This document shows positions 8,479 through 17,193 of a stretch of DNA of 64,000 bases, one piece after another. Origin of the DNA: Mycobacterium bourgelatii (GTDB taxonomy: Bacteria > Actinomycetota > Actinomycetes > Mycobacteriales > Mycobacteriaceae). Numbering within the stretch: the stretch's first letter is position 1; each line of letters opens with the position of its first letter. A program made the translations under genes and the position numbers. Under the pieces are notes generated by a model. That model had not been told where the DNA came from, made no database searches, and was given only the letters and a program-made list of their open reading frames with translations. The stretch covers positions 620,001 through 684,000 of the forward strand of contig NZ_BLKZ01000002.1 of NCBI RefSeq assembly GCF_010723575.1. Direction: 5' to 3'.

Positions 8479-10025
8479 GCCGCCGCCCGGCAATCAATGC
8501 CCGGCTGCGGTGGAACTGTTGTCGGTGCGACCTCGGTAGACACACTCGGTGCTGTCGTCTCGGAAGGCGACTCCTCGGTGGTACCGGTGGGCGGTGTGGT
8601 GGTGGCGCCTGGGGCCGTGGGGGTAGTGGTCGGAGCCGTATTCGGGGTCGTGGTGGCAGGGGGTGGCTCAGTGGTGGTTGCGCCCGTCAGCGGCGGAAGC
8701 GTCTGGGTGGGCTCCGGCGTTCCCCGGCTGTGGGTGGACGGGGCCTGGTCGGGCGGCGCTGTGGCATGCCCCGGGCACAGCGGCAGGGCCTTGTTGGCCA
8801 GCTCGCGCAGCGTGTTCTTCGCGGCTTCCAGGTCGGCGGCCGGAATCCCGTTCCTGAGCTGTTCGCGATCTGAGCCGCGAAGATCATTCGGTGTCAGCGG
8901 ACGACACTCGGGATGGTCCCCGAGCTGGTCGAAAGGAACGTCAGAGAACTGGTTCTGGTCGTTGAGGCAGCCGACCAGCACCGCCTTTTGCAGGGGCAAG
9001 CCCTGTATCCCCTGAATGACGGCCACTTTGCCGTTGCGCTCGGCGACGTAGTAGTTGCTCTGGATCACCAGTTGAGCGATGAACAAGCCCACCAGTATCG
9101 CGAGCACCACGAGTGTGGAGACCAGCGCTATCCGCCGGCGGGACCAGTGGGAGCGGCCGATCGTTTCGACCTCGGCTGGCGGAGCACGCTTCGGCGATTC
9201 CTTGCGCGGGCTGATGGCAGAAGCGCGGCCGGCGGCAGTGTTCGGCAGGGTCAGTTCTTCCTCGTCGCCGCTCACGGCGCCGGCCAGGATGGGCTGCGTC
9301 TGACCGTACTCGTCGTCGACGACGTCGGCCACCACCACGGTGACGTTGTCCGGGCCGCCGCCGCGGAGAGCCAATTCGATTAGCCGGTAAGCACTTTCGG
9401 CTACGTCGGGGATCTGCAGCGCTTCGGCGATGGTTTCGTTGCTGACGGGGTCGGACAGTCCGTCGGAGCACAACAGGTACCGGTCACCGACCCGCGCTTC
9501 GCGGATGGTCAGCGTGGGCTCGACCTCGTGCCCGGTCAGCGCGCGCATGATCAATGACCGCTGCGGATGGCTGTGGGCTTCCTCCGCGGTGATCCGGCCC
9601 TCGTCTACCAGGGTCTGAACGAAGGTGTCGTCCTTGGTGATTTGAGTGAGCTCACCATCGCGGAAGAGGTAACCGCGCGAGTCACCGATGTGCGCGAGTC
9701 CCAGCTGCGTTCCCGCGAACAAGATCGCGGTGAGCGTGGTCCCCATGCCCTCGAGGTCGGGCTCCTGCTCGACCTGCGCGGCGATCGCCGAATTCCCGGC
9801 ACGTACCGCCGCTTCGAGCTTGCCCAGCAGGTCGCCGCCGGGGTCGTCGTAGTCCAGCGGAGCCAGCGCCGCGATGACCAGTTGGGACGCGACCTCACCG
9901 GCGGCGTGGCCACCCATGCCGTCGGCTAGGGCCAACAACCGACCGCCGGCGTACACGGAGTCTTCGTTGTTGGCACGAACCAGGCCGCGATCGCTGCGGG
10001 CCGCATACCGCAGAACCAGTGTCAC
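8475..10025 (-). CDS. pstP: Membrane-bound PP2C-type protein phosphatase PstP
   Basis: This 516-residue protein has a PP2C domain at residues 4-240 with the metal-binding motifs R-S-D-R-G, A-D-G-M-G-G-H, H-I-G-D-S-R, C-S-D-G-L-S-D and G-P-D-N-V-T. A linker and one helix (about 300-325) follow. The extracytoplasmic part ends in a long Pro/Thr-rich, probably O-glycosylated tail. PstP dephosphorylates PknA, PknB and their substrates. The start ATG overlaps the fhaB stop as ATGA, and its stop overlaps the rodA start. Confidence 0.97.
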   Translation of the reverse strand: MTLVLRYAARSDRGLVRANNEDSVYAGGRLLALADGMGGHAAGEVASQLVIAALAPLDYDDPGGDLLGKLEAAVRAGNSAIAAQVEQEPDLEGMGTTLTAILFAGTQLGLAHIGDSRGYLFRDGELTQITKDDTFVQTLVDEGRITAEEAHSHPQRSLIMRALTGHEVEPTLTIREARVGDRYLLCSDGLSDPVSNETIAEALQIPDVAESAYRLIELALRGGGPDNVTVVVADVVDDEYGQTQPILAGAVSGDEEELTLPNTAAGRASAISPRKESPKRAPPAEVETIGRSHWSRRRIALVSTLVVLAILVGLFIAQLVIQSNYYVAERNGKVAVIQGIQGLPLQKAVLVGCLNDQNQFSDVPFDQLGDHPECRPLTPNDLRGSDREQLRNGIPAADLEAAKNTLRELANKALPLCPGHATAPPDQAPSTHSRGTPEPTQTLPPLTGATTTEPPPATTTPNTAPTTTPTAPGATTTPPTGTTEESPSETTAPSVSTEVAPTTVPPQPGIDCRAAA

Positions 10026-10489
10026 GGGCGCAACTCGATTGCTGTCTTGCCGATTCGAACCGGCGTTCCCAGTGGAACTCGTACCGCAGTGGTCACCTTC
10101 GCCCTGTCAAGGTAAGTGCCGTTGGTCGATCCTAGATCTTCGACATACCATTCCGAACCGCGCTGCGAAAGTCGGGCATGTCGAGTCGACGCGTAGTCGT
10201 CGGTCAACACCAGGGTGGAGTCGTCAGCTCGTCCGATCAGCACCGGCTGCCCACTCAATGTGATGCGAGCGCCTGTCAGCGCCCCCTCCGTCACGACCAG
10301 ATAGCGCGCCACGTCGCGACGTTGACGCGACAGCAGATGCCCGCCGCGCAACGTCAGTCCGCGGCGGACCATCACCGCACCGGTCGGGGCATAGATATCG
10401 GTCCGCAGGATGCGCAGCACCGACCAGATGAAAAGCCACAACAACATTAGAAATCCGGCACGCGACAGTTGCAGTACCAATCCCTGCAT
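10022..10489 (-). CDS. fhaB: FHA-domain protein FhaB (FipA)
   Basis: This 155-residue protein has an N-terminal membrane helix (about residues 12-28) and a C-terminal FHA domain. The FHA signature residues are seen in V-L-I-G-R-A, S-T-R-H-A-R-L and G-S-T-N-G-T-Y. FHA domains bind phospho-threonine, so this is a reader for the kinases encoded downstream. In mycobacteria FipA links FtsZ and FtsQ under oxidative stress. The length equals Rv0019c. The stop overlaps the pstP start by four bases; fhaA lies about 100 bp upstream. Confidence 0.95.
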   Translation of the reverse strand: MQGLVLQLSRAGFLMLLWLFIWSVLRILRTDIYAPTGAVMVRRGLTLRGGHLLSRQRRDVARYLVVTEGALTGARITLSGQPVLIGRADDSTLVLTDDYASTRHARLSQRGSEWYVEDLGSTNGTYLDRAKVTTAVRVPLGTPVRIGKTAIELRP

Positions 10490-10590
10490 CTGGCGTCCTT
10501 TCCGTCCTGAACCTGCTCACCCCAGCAAAGTCACGATACTTGGGCGACAGCCGAAGCGGATCGAGGCTCGGCAGCTTTGAGCGCACCGGT

Positions 10591-12330
10591 TCAGTGGATG
10601 CGGACGATGATCTCGGAATGACCCAGCCGGATGACATCTCCGTCAGCCAGATCCCACTCTTGCACCGGTGCGTTGTTGACCGTGGTGCCGTTGGTGGAGT
10701 TCAGGTCCGACAGAAGGGCGACCTGCCCGTCCCAACGGATCTCTAGGTGACGGCGTGACACACCGGTGTCGGGCAACCGGAACTGCGCGTCCTGGCCGCG
10801 CCCGATGATGTTGGAGCCGTCGCGCAGCTGGTAGGTCCGGCCACTGCCGTCGTCGAGTTGCAGCGTGACCGTCTTGGTCGGCGACCCGTAGCCACCCGGA
10901 CCGTAACCGCCGTACCCGCCGCTCGGCGCGTATTCGGTGGGCGGCTGGCCGTAGTCGGGAGGCGGCTGGCTGTAGTCCGGGGTCTGCTGACCGTAGTCGT
11001 ACTCGGCGCGCCCACCCGCGTCGCCGTAGCCGCCGGCCGGCGGGGCGTAACCCGCGTTCGACGCGTCGGCGTACTGGGTGTAGTCACCCGCGCCGCCGCC
11101 GTAGTCCTGCCGGCCGTAGCCTGCGCCGCCCTGCTGGTAGCCCTGGTCGTAGCCCCCCTGCTCGTAGCCGCCGCCTTGGTCGTACCCGCCTTGCTCGTAG
11201 CCGCCGCCCTGGTCGTAGCCCCCCTGCTCGTAGCCGCCGCCTTGGTCGTACCCGCCGCCTTGGTCGGGGTAGGACTGCCGCTGTGGCTCGGCGGGAGGCG
11301 CTGGAGGCGGGTAACCGCCTTCGTCCTGGCGCGCGGGTTCGCGACCGTAATCGCCATAACCGCCGTAACCGGGCTGGCCACCGCCGCCGGGTTGACCGTA
11401 GCCCCCGCCCTGCTGGTAGCCCTGGTCGTAGTTCTGGCCGTAGCCGCCGGGCGGACCGGCCGGCGCGGCGGGCGGGCGCTGCTCATAGGACTGCTGCGGA
11501 TAGCCGCCTTGCTGGCCCCAGCCACCCTCCTGGTAGCCGCCTTGCTGGCCTCCGGGAGGGCCGTAGCCGCCTTGCTGGCCCCAACCGCCCTGGTCTTGGT
11601 AGCCGCCTTGCTGGCCGTAACCGCCGCCCGGCTGACCGTATCCACCTTGGTCTTGGTAGCCGCCCTGCTGCCCCGGGTAGCCGCCCTGGTCGGGCCGCTG
11701 CGGCTGGTAGCTCTGCTGAGGCGGATAACCGCCCTGCTCCGGCGGATACCCGCCGGGACCACCCTGCTGGCCGCGCGGATCGTCCTGCGGGCGGCTGTAG
11801 CGGTCGTCGTAGTATTCGTCGGGCCGCCCCTGCCCCTGACCGCGGTAGCTGGGATTGTCAGTCATTGGTCGTACTCCTGGTTCTGCGCCGAACGCGTGAT
11901 TTGATTGTGGCTGGGCGGAATCGCTGGGCGTCGGGCGGGGCTCGACGTCGGGGTTGACAGCCCCGCGGGCGCGGAGCTGGCCGGTGCGCAGGTTCGTGGA
12001 CTGCTCGAACCGGACGACCACATCACCATACGTTTGCCACCCCTGTTCGTAGATATAGTCCGCCAAGTACCGAGCAAAAGCGCTTGACGTGAGGTCCGGG
12101 TCGGCTCCCAACTTCTCAAAGTCGTGCCTACTGAGGGTAATGATGTATTCGTTGGGCGCCAAAAGGCGATTTCCCTGCAGCGACTGGACACCATCGGACG
12201 CTTCGCGCCGCAGCAGGGCTTCGACTTCCTGCGGCACGATCGATCCGCCGAACATCCGGGCAAACGCATCCCCCACGGTCGCCTCGAGTTTGCGCTCGAT
12301 GCGCTGAACGAGCCCTTTCTGGCTACCCAT
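10591..12330 (-). CDS. fhaA: FHA-domain protein FhaA with expanded Gly/Tyr/Gln linker
   Basis: This 579-residue protein has three parts. An N-terminal DUF3662 domain (about 1-125) begins MGSQKGLVQRIERKLEATVG. A long low-complexity linker (about 155-475) is dominated by Gly, Gln, Tyr, Pro and Asp. A C-terminal FHA domain contains N-I-I-G-R-G, G-V-S-R-R-H-L and N-S-T-N-G-T-T. FhaA binds the phosphorylated pseudokinase domain of MviN (MurJ) and PknB, regulating lipid II export. It is longer than the 527-residue M. tuberculosis protein (remembered length); the extra length is in the linker. It is the first gene of the minus-strand signalling cluster. Confidence 0.95.
   Translation of the reverse strand: MGSQKGLVQRIERKLEATVGDAFARMFGGSIVPQEVEALLRREASDGVQSLQGNRLLAPNEYIITLSRHDFEKLGADPDLTSSAFARYLADYIYEQGWQTYGDVVVRFEQSTNLRTGQLRARGAVNPDVEPRPTPSDSAQPQSNHAFGAEPGVRPMTDNPSYRGQGQGRPDEYYDDRYSRPQDDPRGQQGGPGGYPPEQGGYPPQQSYQPQRPDQGGYPGQQGGYQDQGGYGQPGGGYGQQGGYQDQGGWGQQGGYGPPGGQQGGYQEGGWGQQGGYPQQSYEQRPPAAPAGPPGGYGQNYDQGYQQGGGYGQPGGGGQPGYGGYGDYGREPARQDEGGYPPPAPPAEPQRQSYPDQGGGYDQGGGYEQGGYDQGGGYEQGGYDQGGGYEQGGYDQGYQQGGAGYGRQDYGGGAGDYTQYADASNAGYAPPAGGYGDAGGRAEYDYGQQTPDYSQPPPDYGQPPTEYAPSGGYGGYGPGGYGSPTKTVTLQLDDGSGRTYQLRDGSNIIGRGQDAQFRLPDTGVSRRHLEIRWDGQVALLSDLNSTNGTTVNNAPVQEWDLADGDVIRLGHSEIIVRIH
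11131..11270 (-). repeat. In-frame short tandem repeat inside fhaA
   Basis: Within the fhaA linker an 11-residue unit, Y-D-Q-G-G-G-Y-E-Q-G-G, is repeated three to four times in tandem (33-nt period). It is flanked by looser Q-G-G-Y repeats over about 700 bp. Such a track can gain or lose units without breaking the frame. Confidence 0.7.
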
Positions 12331-12555
12331 TCTTCAGCGCTCGCCCCACTTGTCCTGAATATTTCCGCCCCGCTAGGCAAACGACCCGACCGCGTGTCGT
12401 GTCAACAGCCATGCTATCGGGACATCGTCGAGCAGCGTCACCGTGAGAATCCTGAGAATTGCTCCCAGACGCCGGTAAGGGCGCCCTGGTAGGGATGGGT
12501 CGGGGCGCGGCGCCACCAGACAACCACTAGAGTGATATGGTCCTCCGGTTGTTTC

Positions 12556-12638
12556 GGGCGAGTGGCGGAATGGCAGACGCGCTGGCTTCAGGTGCCAGTG
12601 TCCTTCGGGACGTGGGGGTTCAAGTCCCCCTTCGCCCA
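12556..12638 (+). tRNA. tRNA-Leu (CAG anticodon)
   Basis: The acceptor stem GGGCGAG (12556-12562) pairs with TTCGCCC (12631-12637) with one G-U pair; the discriminator base is A. The anticodon stem CTGGC/GCCAG encloses TTCAGGT, giving anticodon CAG. A variable arm (GTCCTTCGGGAC) and a GGGGGTTCAAGTCCCCC T-arm complete a class II tRNA. CCA is not encoded. M. tuberculosis has a tRNA-Leu at the same position next to fhaA. Confidence 0.95.
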
Positions 12639-12644
12639 CGTGTG

Positions 12645-12677
12645 AACCCCGGCCTTTCAGGCCGGGGTTTTCCTTTT
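12645..12677 (+). terminator. Intrinsic terminator after tRNA-Leu
   Basis: A perfect 10-bp stem, AACCCCGGCC / GGCCGGGGTT, with a 5-nt loop is followed by TTTCCTTTT. It begins seven bases after the tRNA 3' end, as expected for a tRNA transcription stop. Confidence 0.9.
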
Positions 12678-12681
12678 GGAA

Positions 12682-13061
12682 TTAGGGCGATCCCGCACCG
12701 GGCACGTCGACCCGGGCCTGCATGATCCACCCGGTTGATTCACCTCGTAGCAGGGCTTCCTCGGTGGTGTCGTCGACCACCAGGTACAACGTGCGGCCGT
12801 CGGAACATCGACGCGGTAGATCTTCGCGGCGAACAGTGCGGACACCACCAGCGTCCCGTCGCCCAACCAACCCAGCCCCGAGGCCCGCTCGACTTCGGCC
12901 TCGACCGCAAGCAGGCCGTTTTCATCCGCCGAATAGACCCGGCCGGCCAGGCCATCGGTGAACCACAACCGCCCGCCGTGCCAGCGCGGCCCCTCGCCGT
13001 AGGCGATCCCGTCGCAGAAGGGCTCGCAGAAAGGCCAGGGCGCAATGTCGACCGCATTCAT
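12682..13061 (-). pseudogene. SMP-30/gluconolactonase-like remnant
   Basis: From ATG 13061 the minus strand reads an SMP-30 N-terminus: D-G-I-A-Y-G-E-G-P-R-W, L-W-F-T-D-G, then A-S-G-L-G-W-L-G-D-G-T-L-V-V-S. After about 85 residues the frame jumps, and a second frame gives a typical SMP-30 C-terminus (D-G-R-T-L-Y-L-V-V-D-D-T) to a stop at 12682. Intact family members have about 280-300 residues, so most of the beta-propeller is missing and the junction is out of frame. It is almost certainly non-functional. Confidence 0.8.
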
Positions 13062-13141
13062 CGGCGCAGACCTCCCTCGCGTACGGGTGCAGATCGTCCG
13101 CGCCTACATTCTCATCCGACATCTATCAAAGGAGCCATAGC

Positions 13142-14416
13142 GTGAATATCGATCCCGCCGCTACCGCGTGGCTGCTGGCCAGCACTGCGCTCGTGTTGCT
13201 GATGACGCCCGGGCTGGCCATTTTCTACGGCGGCATGGTGCGCACCACCGGCGTGCTCAACATGATCATGATGAGCTTCATCTCGATACCGCTCGTCACG
13301 GTGGCGTGGCTGCTGGTGGGCTACACGCTGGCATTCTCCGACGGTGGCGGCTTCATCGGCGGACTGTCGCATGTCGGGATGCGAGGAATCGGCCCGGGCA
13401 CTGTGCACGGAACGGTCCCCGAACTGCTGTTCGCCACCTTCCAGTTGACCTTCGCGATCATTACCGCGGCCCTGGTCAGTGGCGCAATCGCTGACCGCGC
13501 CAAGTTCGTGGCCTGGATGCTGTTCGTACCGGTGTGGGCGGTCGCGGTGTACTCGGTTGTGGCGCACTGGGTTTGGTCGCCAAACGGTTGGCTGTCCAAG
13601 ATGGGCGTGCTGGACTACGCGGGTGGGTTGTGCGTCGAGGTCGTGTCGGGCGCCTCGGCGCTCGCGCTGGCTCTGGTGCTCGGTCCCCGGATCGGCTTCA
13701 AGACCGAAGCCATGCGCCCGCACAACCTGCCGTTCGTGCTCCTCGGGGTGGGGCTGCTGTGGTTCGGCTGGTTCGGCTTCAACGCCGGCTCGGCCTTGGC
13801 CGCCGACGGCATGGCGGCCGCGATCTTCCTCAACACGCTGGTCGCCGGGTGCCTCGGCATGCTGGGCTGGCTGACGGTGGAACAGGTTCGCGACGGCAAC
13901 CCGACCACCTTCGGTGCCGCGTCCGGGGTGGTCGCGGGCTTGGTGGCGATCACGCCGTCGTGTGGCTACGTGAACACCCTGGGCGCCGCGGTCGTCGGAC
14001 TGGCGGCGGGAATCGTGTGCTCGTTCGCCGTCGCGGTGAAATTCAAACTCAACTACGACGACTCGCTGGACGTCGTCGGCGTCCACTTCGTCGGCGGAGT
14101 GGTCGGCGTCATCCTGATCGGATTGCTCGCCACCGCGGTGATGACCGGGGCGCAGGGATCGAGGGGACTGTTCTACGCCGGCGGGCTGGGCCAACTCGGC
14201 AAGCAGTCGTTCGCGATGGTGGTGGTTGCCCTGTACGCCTTCGGGGTCAGCTACGCCGTGGCCAAACTGATCGACCGGTTCATCGGGTTCCGGGTCGCAG
14301 CTGAGGACGAGGTCACCGGCGTCGACCTCACCCAGCACGCCGAGACGGCGTACACCGAAGGCGTCGCCGGGGTCCAGCAGGTGCGGCGGCCGTTGCGTAC
14401 CGAAGACGACGAGTAA
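13142..14416 (+). CDS. amt: Ammonium transporter (Amt/Mep family)
   Basis: This 424-residue protein has about 11 membrane helices. Amt signatures include P-G-L-A-I-F-Y-G-G-M-V-R, W-F-G-W-F-G-F-N-A-G-S-A, and D-S-L-D-V-V-G-V-H-F-V-G-G. It conducts NH4+/NH3 for nitrogen uptake. Start is GTG 13142. Of the twin pore histidines, the second is present (His315), but the first is replaced by Glu166 in G-G-L-C-V-E-V-V-S-G, where M. tuberculosis Amt has V-H-I. No PII (glnK) gene is adjacent, unlike typical amt loci, so regulation by PII is uncertain. Confidence 0.93.
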   Translation: MNIDPAATAWLLASTALVLLMTPGLAIFYGGMVRTTGVLNMIMMSFISIPLVTVAWLLVGYTLAFSDGGGFIGGLSHVGMRGIGPGTVHGTVPELLFATFQLTFAIITAALVSGAIADRAKFVAWMLFVPVWAVAVYSVVAHWVWSPNGWLSKMGVLDYAGGLCVEVVSGASALALALVLGPRIGFKTEAMRPHNLPFVLLGVGLLWFGWFGFNAGSALAADGMAAAIFLNTLVAGCLGMLGWLTVEQVRDGNPTTFGAASGVVAGLVAITPSCGYVNTLGAAVVGLAAGIVCSFAVAVKFKLNYDDSLDVVGVHFVGGVVGVILIGLLATAVMTGAQGSRGLFYAGGLGQLGKQSFAMVVVALYAFGVSYAVAKLIDRFIGFRVAAEDEVTGVDLTQHAETAYTEGVAGVQQVRRPLRTEDDE

Positions 14417-14439
14417 CCGCCGGGCAGCTCAGGAGCGGC

Positions 14440-15225
14440 TCACACCGCGACGGTGGTCGGCGAGCCGTGCTGCAGCCAGGTCACGGAGCCCGCGACCGGC
14501 GAGGCGTACAAGATCCGATGCGCCGCATCGCGTGGCTGGCGGAAATGCTTCCAGCCCTCGTAGTGCACCGGGATCACCGTCCGGGGGTGCAGCAGCTGGC
14601 ACGCTTGCACCGCCTTTTCCGCGGTCATGGTGTAGAGCAGTGGCCCGCTGACCGGAAATCGGACACCGCCCAGATGGACCACGGCCGTCCCTACGTCGAA
14701 TCGGTTCGCGACCTCGCGGACGCCGTCGAAGAGCACGGTGTCACCGGAGATCCACAGCACGCCGTGCTCCTGGCCGTCCCAGCGCAGGGCGAAGCCGATT
14801 ACCGCTCCCACGATCACCCGGCTCCCGGGTGGGCCGTGGCGCGCCGGCGTCGCGGTGATCTCGATCGGGGTCCGGTCCGGCGCGGTGAGAGTCGTTGTGT
14901 CCCAGGGCTTGAGGCCCACCGTCTGGCCGCCCAGGCGCTTCGCCCCTGGCACGGTTGTCACTGTGGTGCCGAGTTGCGGAAGTAGCGCGCGGCCGGCGTG
15001 GTCGAGGTTGTCCCCGTGGTGGTCGTGACTCAACAGCACAGCGTCGATGGGCCCGAGGTCGCCGGCGGGAATCGCCGGTCCGGTGAGCTTCTTAGAGAAC
15101 GCGCCCCAACCGAAGTGCCAGCGTTCACCTGGCGGATCGAAGGTCGGATCGGTGAGCAACCGCCAGCCGCCGAACTCGATCAATAAGGTGGGGCCGCCGA
15201 TGTGAGTGACGGTGACGCTACTCAT
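14440..15225 (-). CDS. Metallo-beta-lactamase-fold hydrolase (UlaG/RNase Z-like)
   Basis: This 261-residue MBL-fold protein starts MSSVTVTHIGGPTLLIEFGG. Metal ligands are seen in L-S-H-D-H-H-G-D-N-L-D, I-S-G-D-T-V-L-F-D and V-I-P-V-H-Y-E-G-W. This type resembles UlaG-like and N-acyl-phosphatidylethanolamine-phospholipase-D-like hydrolases; the substrate cannot be deduced. It is convergent with amt and divergent from the wax-ester synthase gene. Confidence 0.85.
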   Translation of the reverse strand: MSSVTVTHIGGPTLLIEFGGWRLLTDPTFDPPGERWHFGWGAFSKKLTGPAIPAGDLGPIDAVLLSHDHHGDNLDHAGRALLPQLGTTVTTVPGAKRLGGQTVGLKPWDTTTLTAPDRTPIEITATPARHGPPGSRVIVGAVIGFALRWDGQEHGVLWISGDTVLFDGVREVANRFDVGTAVVHLGGVRFPVSGPLLYTMTAEKAVQACQLLHPRTVIPVHYEGWKHFRQPRDAAHRILYASPVAGSVTWLQHGSPTTVAV

Positions 15226-15366
15226 GCGAGGCGCTCATGGGAGGCGCCGACGCCGCGTTCCATACGGCGCAGCATAAGCCCGTTCAACCCCGTTACCAGG
15301 TAAGTCGTCGTTCCCCGCGCGGTCGCGTTACGATCCGGCTCGCACCACCGAACGAAGGAGTGGACC

Positions 15367-16830
15367 GTGAGCAAGACCGCCCGGCGGCTGGGCCCGCAAG
15401 ACATGCTCTTCCTCTACTCCGAGTCGCCGAGCACGATGATGCACGTGGGTGGGCTGATGCCGTTCACTCCGCCTCCCGACGCGCCCAAGGATTTCCTGCG
15501 CCAACTCGTCGAGGAGAGCAAGGAAAACGACGTCGTCGAGCCGTGGAACCTGAAGCTCAGCCACCCGGACCTGCTCTTCAGCCCGCTGCAGTCGTGGGTG
15601 TACGACGACAATTTCGACCTCGACTACCACGTCCGCCGCTCGGCGCTCGCCAGCCCGGGCGATGAACGTGAACTCGGAATCCTGGTGTCCCGCTTGCACA
15701 GTCACGCCTTGGATCTGCGCCGGCCGCCGTGGGAGATGCACTTCATCGAAGGCCTCGAGGACGGTCGGTTCGCGATCTACGTCAAGATGCACCACGCGTT
15801 GGTGGACGGTTACACGGGACAGAAGATGCTGGCCCGCAGCCTGTCCACTGACCCGAATGACACCAGCCATCCGCTGTTCTTCAACATCCCAACTCCCGGA
15901 CGGGCCGTCGCCAAGGAGGCTAACGGCGGGGGTATCGCAGGCAATGTGCTCAGCGGCGTCAGTGGTGCCGTCACCAACCTCGGCGGCGTGCTCAGCGGGG
16001 TGGGCAGCGTGCTCGGTTCCCTCGCGGGCGCGGGACGATCCTCGTTGGATCTCACCCGAGCGATCGTCAACACGCAGCTGCGCAGCGACAACGAATACCG
16101 CAACCTCATCGGTTCGGTGCAGGCGCCGCGTTCCATCCTCAACACGCGGATCAGCCGCAACCGCCGCTTCGCCACCCAGCAGTATCAACTGGACCGACTG
16201 AAAAGCATTGGGGCAGCACATGATGCGACGCTCAACGATGTCGCACTGGCGATCGTCGGCGGCAGTTTGCGGCGGTTCCTAGACGAACTCGGTGAGCTGC
16301 CCGACCGGGCGTTGATCGCGATGCTGCCGGTCAATGTGCGGCCCAAGGATGACGAGGGCGGCGGAAACGCCGTTGCCACCATCCTGGGGTCCCTGGGCAC
16401 CGACATCGCCGATCCCGTCGAACGGTTGCATGCAGTGACGGCCACAACGCGCATGGCGAAAGCCCAACTGGCGACCATGGACAAGGAGACGATCCTGGCC
16501 TACAGCGCGGCGTTGATGGCGCCGTTCGGCATGCAGTTGGCCAGCACGCTCAGCGGCGTCAAGACGCCCTTGCCGTACACCTTCAATGTCTGCGTCAGTA
16601 ACGTGCCCGGGCCCCGGGAGCGCCTCTACCTCCGGGGTAGCCGGATGGAGGCGTCGTTCCCGGTTTCGCTCGTCACGCACAGCCAGGCGCTCAACATCAC
16701 CCTGCAGAGCTACGCGGACACAATCAACTTCGGGTTCATCGGTTGCCGTGACACGCTGCCGCACCTGCAGCGGATCGCCGTCTACACCGGCGAGGCGCTC
16801 GACGAACTGGAAGCCGCCACGCATTCGTAA
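15367..16830 (+). CDS. Wax ester synthase / diacylglycerol acyltransferase (WS/DGAT)
   Basis: This 487-residue protein belongs to the mycobacterial Tgs family. The catalytic HHxxxDG motif is H-H-A-L-V-D-G (first His about residue 142). Other family motifs are M-L-P-V-N-V-R-P in the middle and F-N-V-C-V-S-N-V-P-G-P near the C-terminus. It transfers acyl-CoA to diacylglycerol or a long-chain alcohol, making storage triacylglycerol or wax ester. GAAGGAG at about 15354-15360 supports GTG 15367. The precise substrate is unknown. A nearby acyl-CoA dehydrogenase suggests a lipid theme but they are not one operon. Confidence 0.92.
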   Translation: MSKTARRLGPQDMLFLYSESPSTMMHVGGLMPFTPPPDAPKDFLRQLVEESKENDVVEPWNLKLSHPDLLFSPLQSWVYDDNFDLDYHVRRSALASPGDERELGILVSRLHSHALDLRRPPWEMHFIEGLEDGRFAIYVKMHHALVDGYTGQKMLARSLSTDPNDTSHPLFFNIPTPGRAVAKEANGGGIAGNVLSGVSGAVTNLGGVLSGVGSVLGSLAGAGRSSLDLTRAIVNTQLRSDNEYRNLIGSVQAPRSILNTRISRNRRFATQQYQLDRLKSIGAAHDATLNDVALAIVGGSLRRFLDELGELPDRALIAMLPVNVRPKDDEGGGNAVATILGSLGTDIADPVERLHAVTATTRMAKAQLATMDKETILAYSAALMAPFGMQLASTLSGVKTPLPYTFNVCVSNVPGPRERLYLRGSRMEASFPVSLVTHSQALNITLQSYADTINFGFIGCRDTLPHLQRIAVYTGEALDELEAATHS

Positions 16831-16869
16831 CCGGGCGTAGCCCACGAATTTGCCAGTGCCGCAGCGGAC

Positions 16870-17169
16870 TTAGGCGTCGTCGGTGATGTCGGCGTACTCG
16901 GGATGATTCTTGACGACGGTGGCCACCATCGAGCACACCGGGACAATTCGCTTACCCGCGGCGCGGGTGTCGTTGAGGGCGTGCTCAACCAAAATCGTTG
17001 CCAGGCCACGGCCTCCGTAGGCGGGATCGACCTCGGTGTGGTCGAAGACGCGGTTGTTGCCCCGATCCTTATAGGTCGCCAGGCCGACGATCTTGCCCTC
17101 GACAGCGATGGTGTACCGGCCCTTCTCGGCGGTAACCGTTGTTTCCGCGCCGGTCTTGTCTGCAGTCAT
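16870..17169 (-). CDS. Small GNAT-type N-acetyltransferase (YjdJ-like)
   Basis: The protein has 99 residues from ATG 17169, which is preceded by GAAAGGA at good spacing. It contains the short GNAT core: V-G-L-A-T-Y-K-D, F-D-H-T-E-V-D-P-A-Y-G-G-R-G-L-A (the acetyl-CoA-binding R/Q-x-x-G-x-G/A type loop), and I-V-P-V-C-S-M-V, ending near N-H-P-E-Y. This is the GCN5-related small acetyltransferase family (COG2388). The substrate is unknown. It lies 24 bp after the pirin gene stop on the same strand, so they are probably co-transcribed. Confidence 0.88.
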   Translation of the reverse strand: MTADKTGAETTVTAEKGRYTIAVEGKIVGLATYKDRGNNRVFDHTEVDPAYGGRGLATILVEHALNDTRAAGKRIVPVCSMVATVVKNHPEYADITDDA

Positions 17170-17193
17170 CGGAATCCTTTCTCTACTAAGCAC

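Noticed and set aside
10858..11904. Long hydrophobic plus-strand frame opposite fhaA
   Set aside because: It is the complement of the Gly/Tyr/Gln-rich linker and has only Val/Ala/Leu runs.
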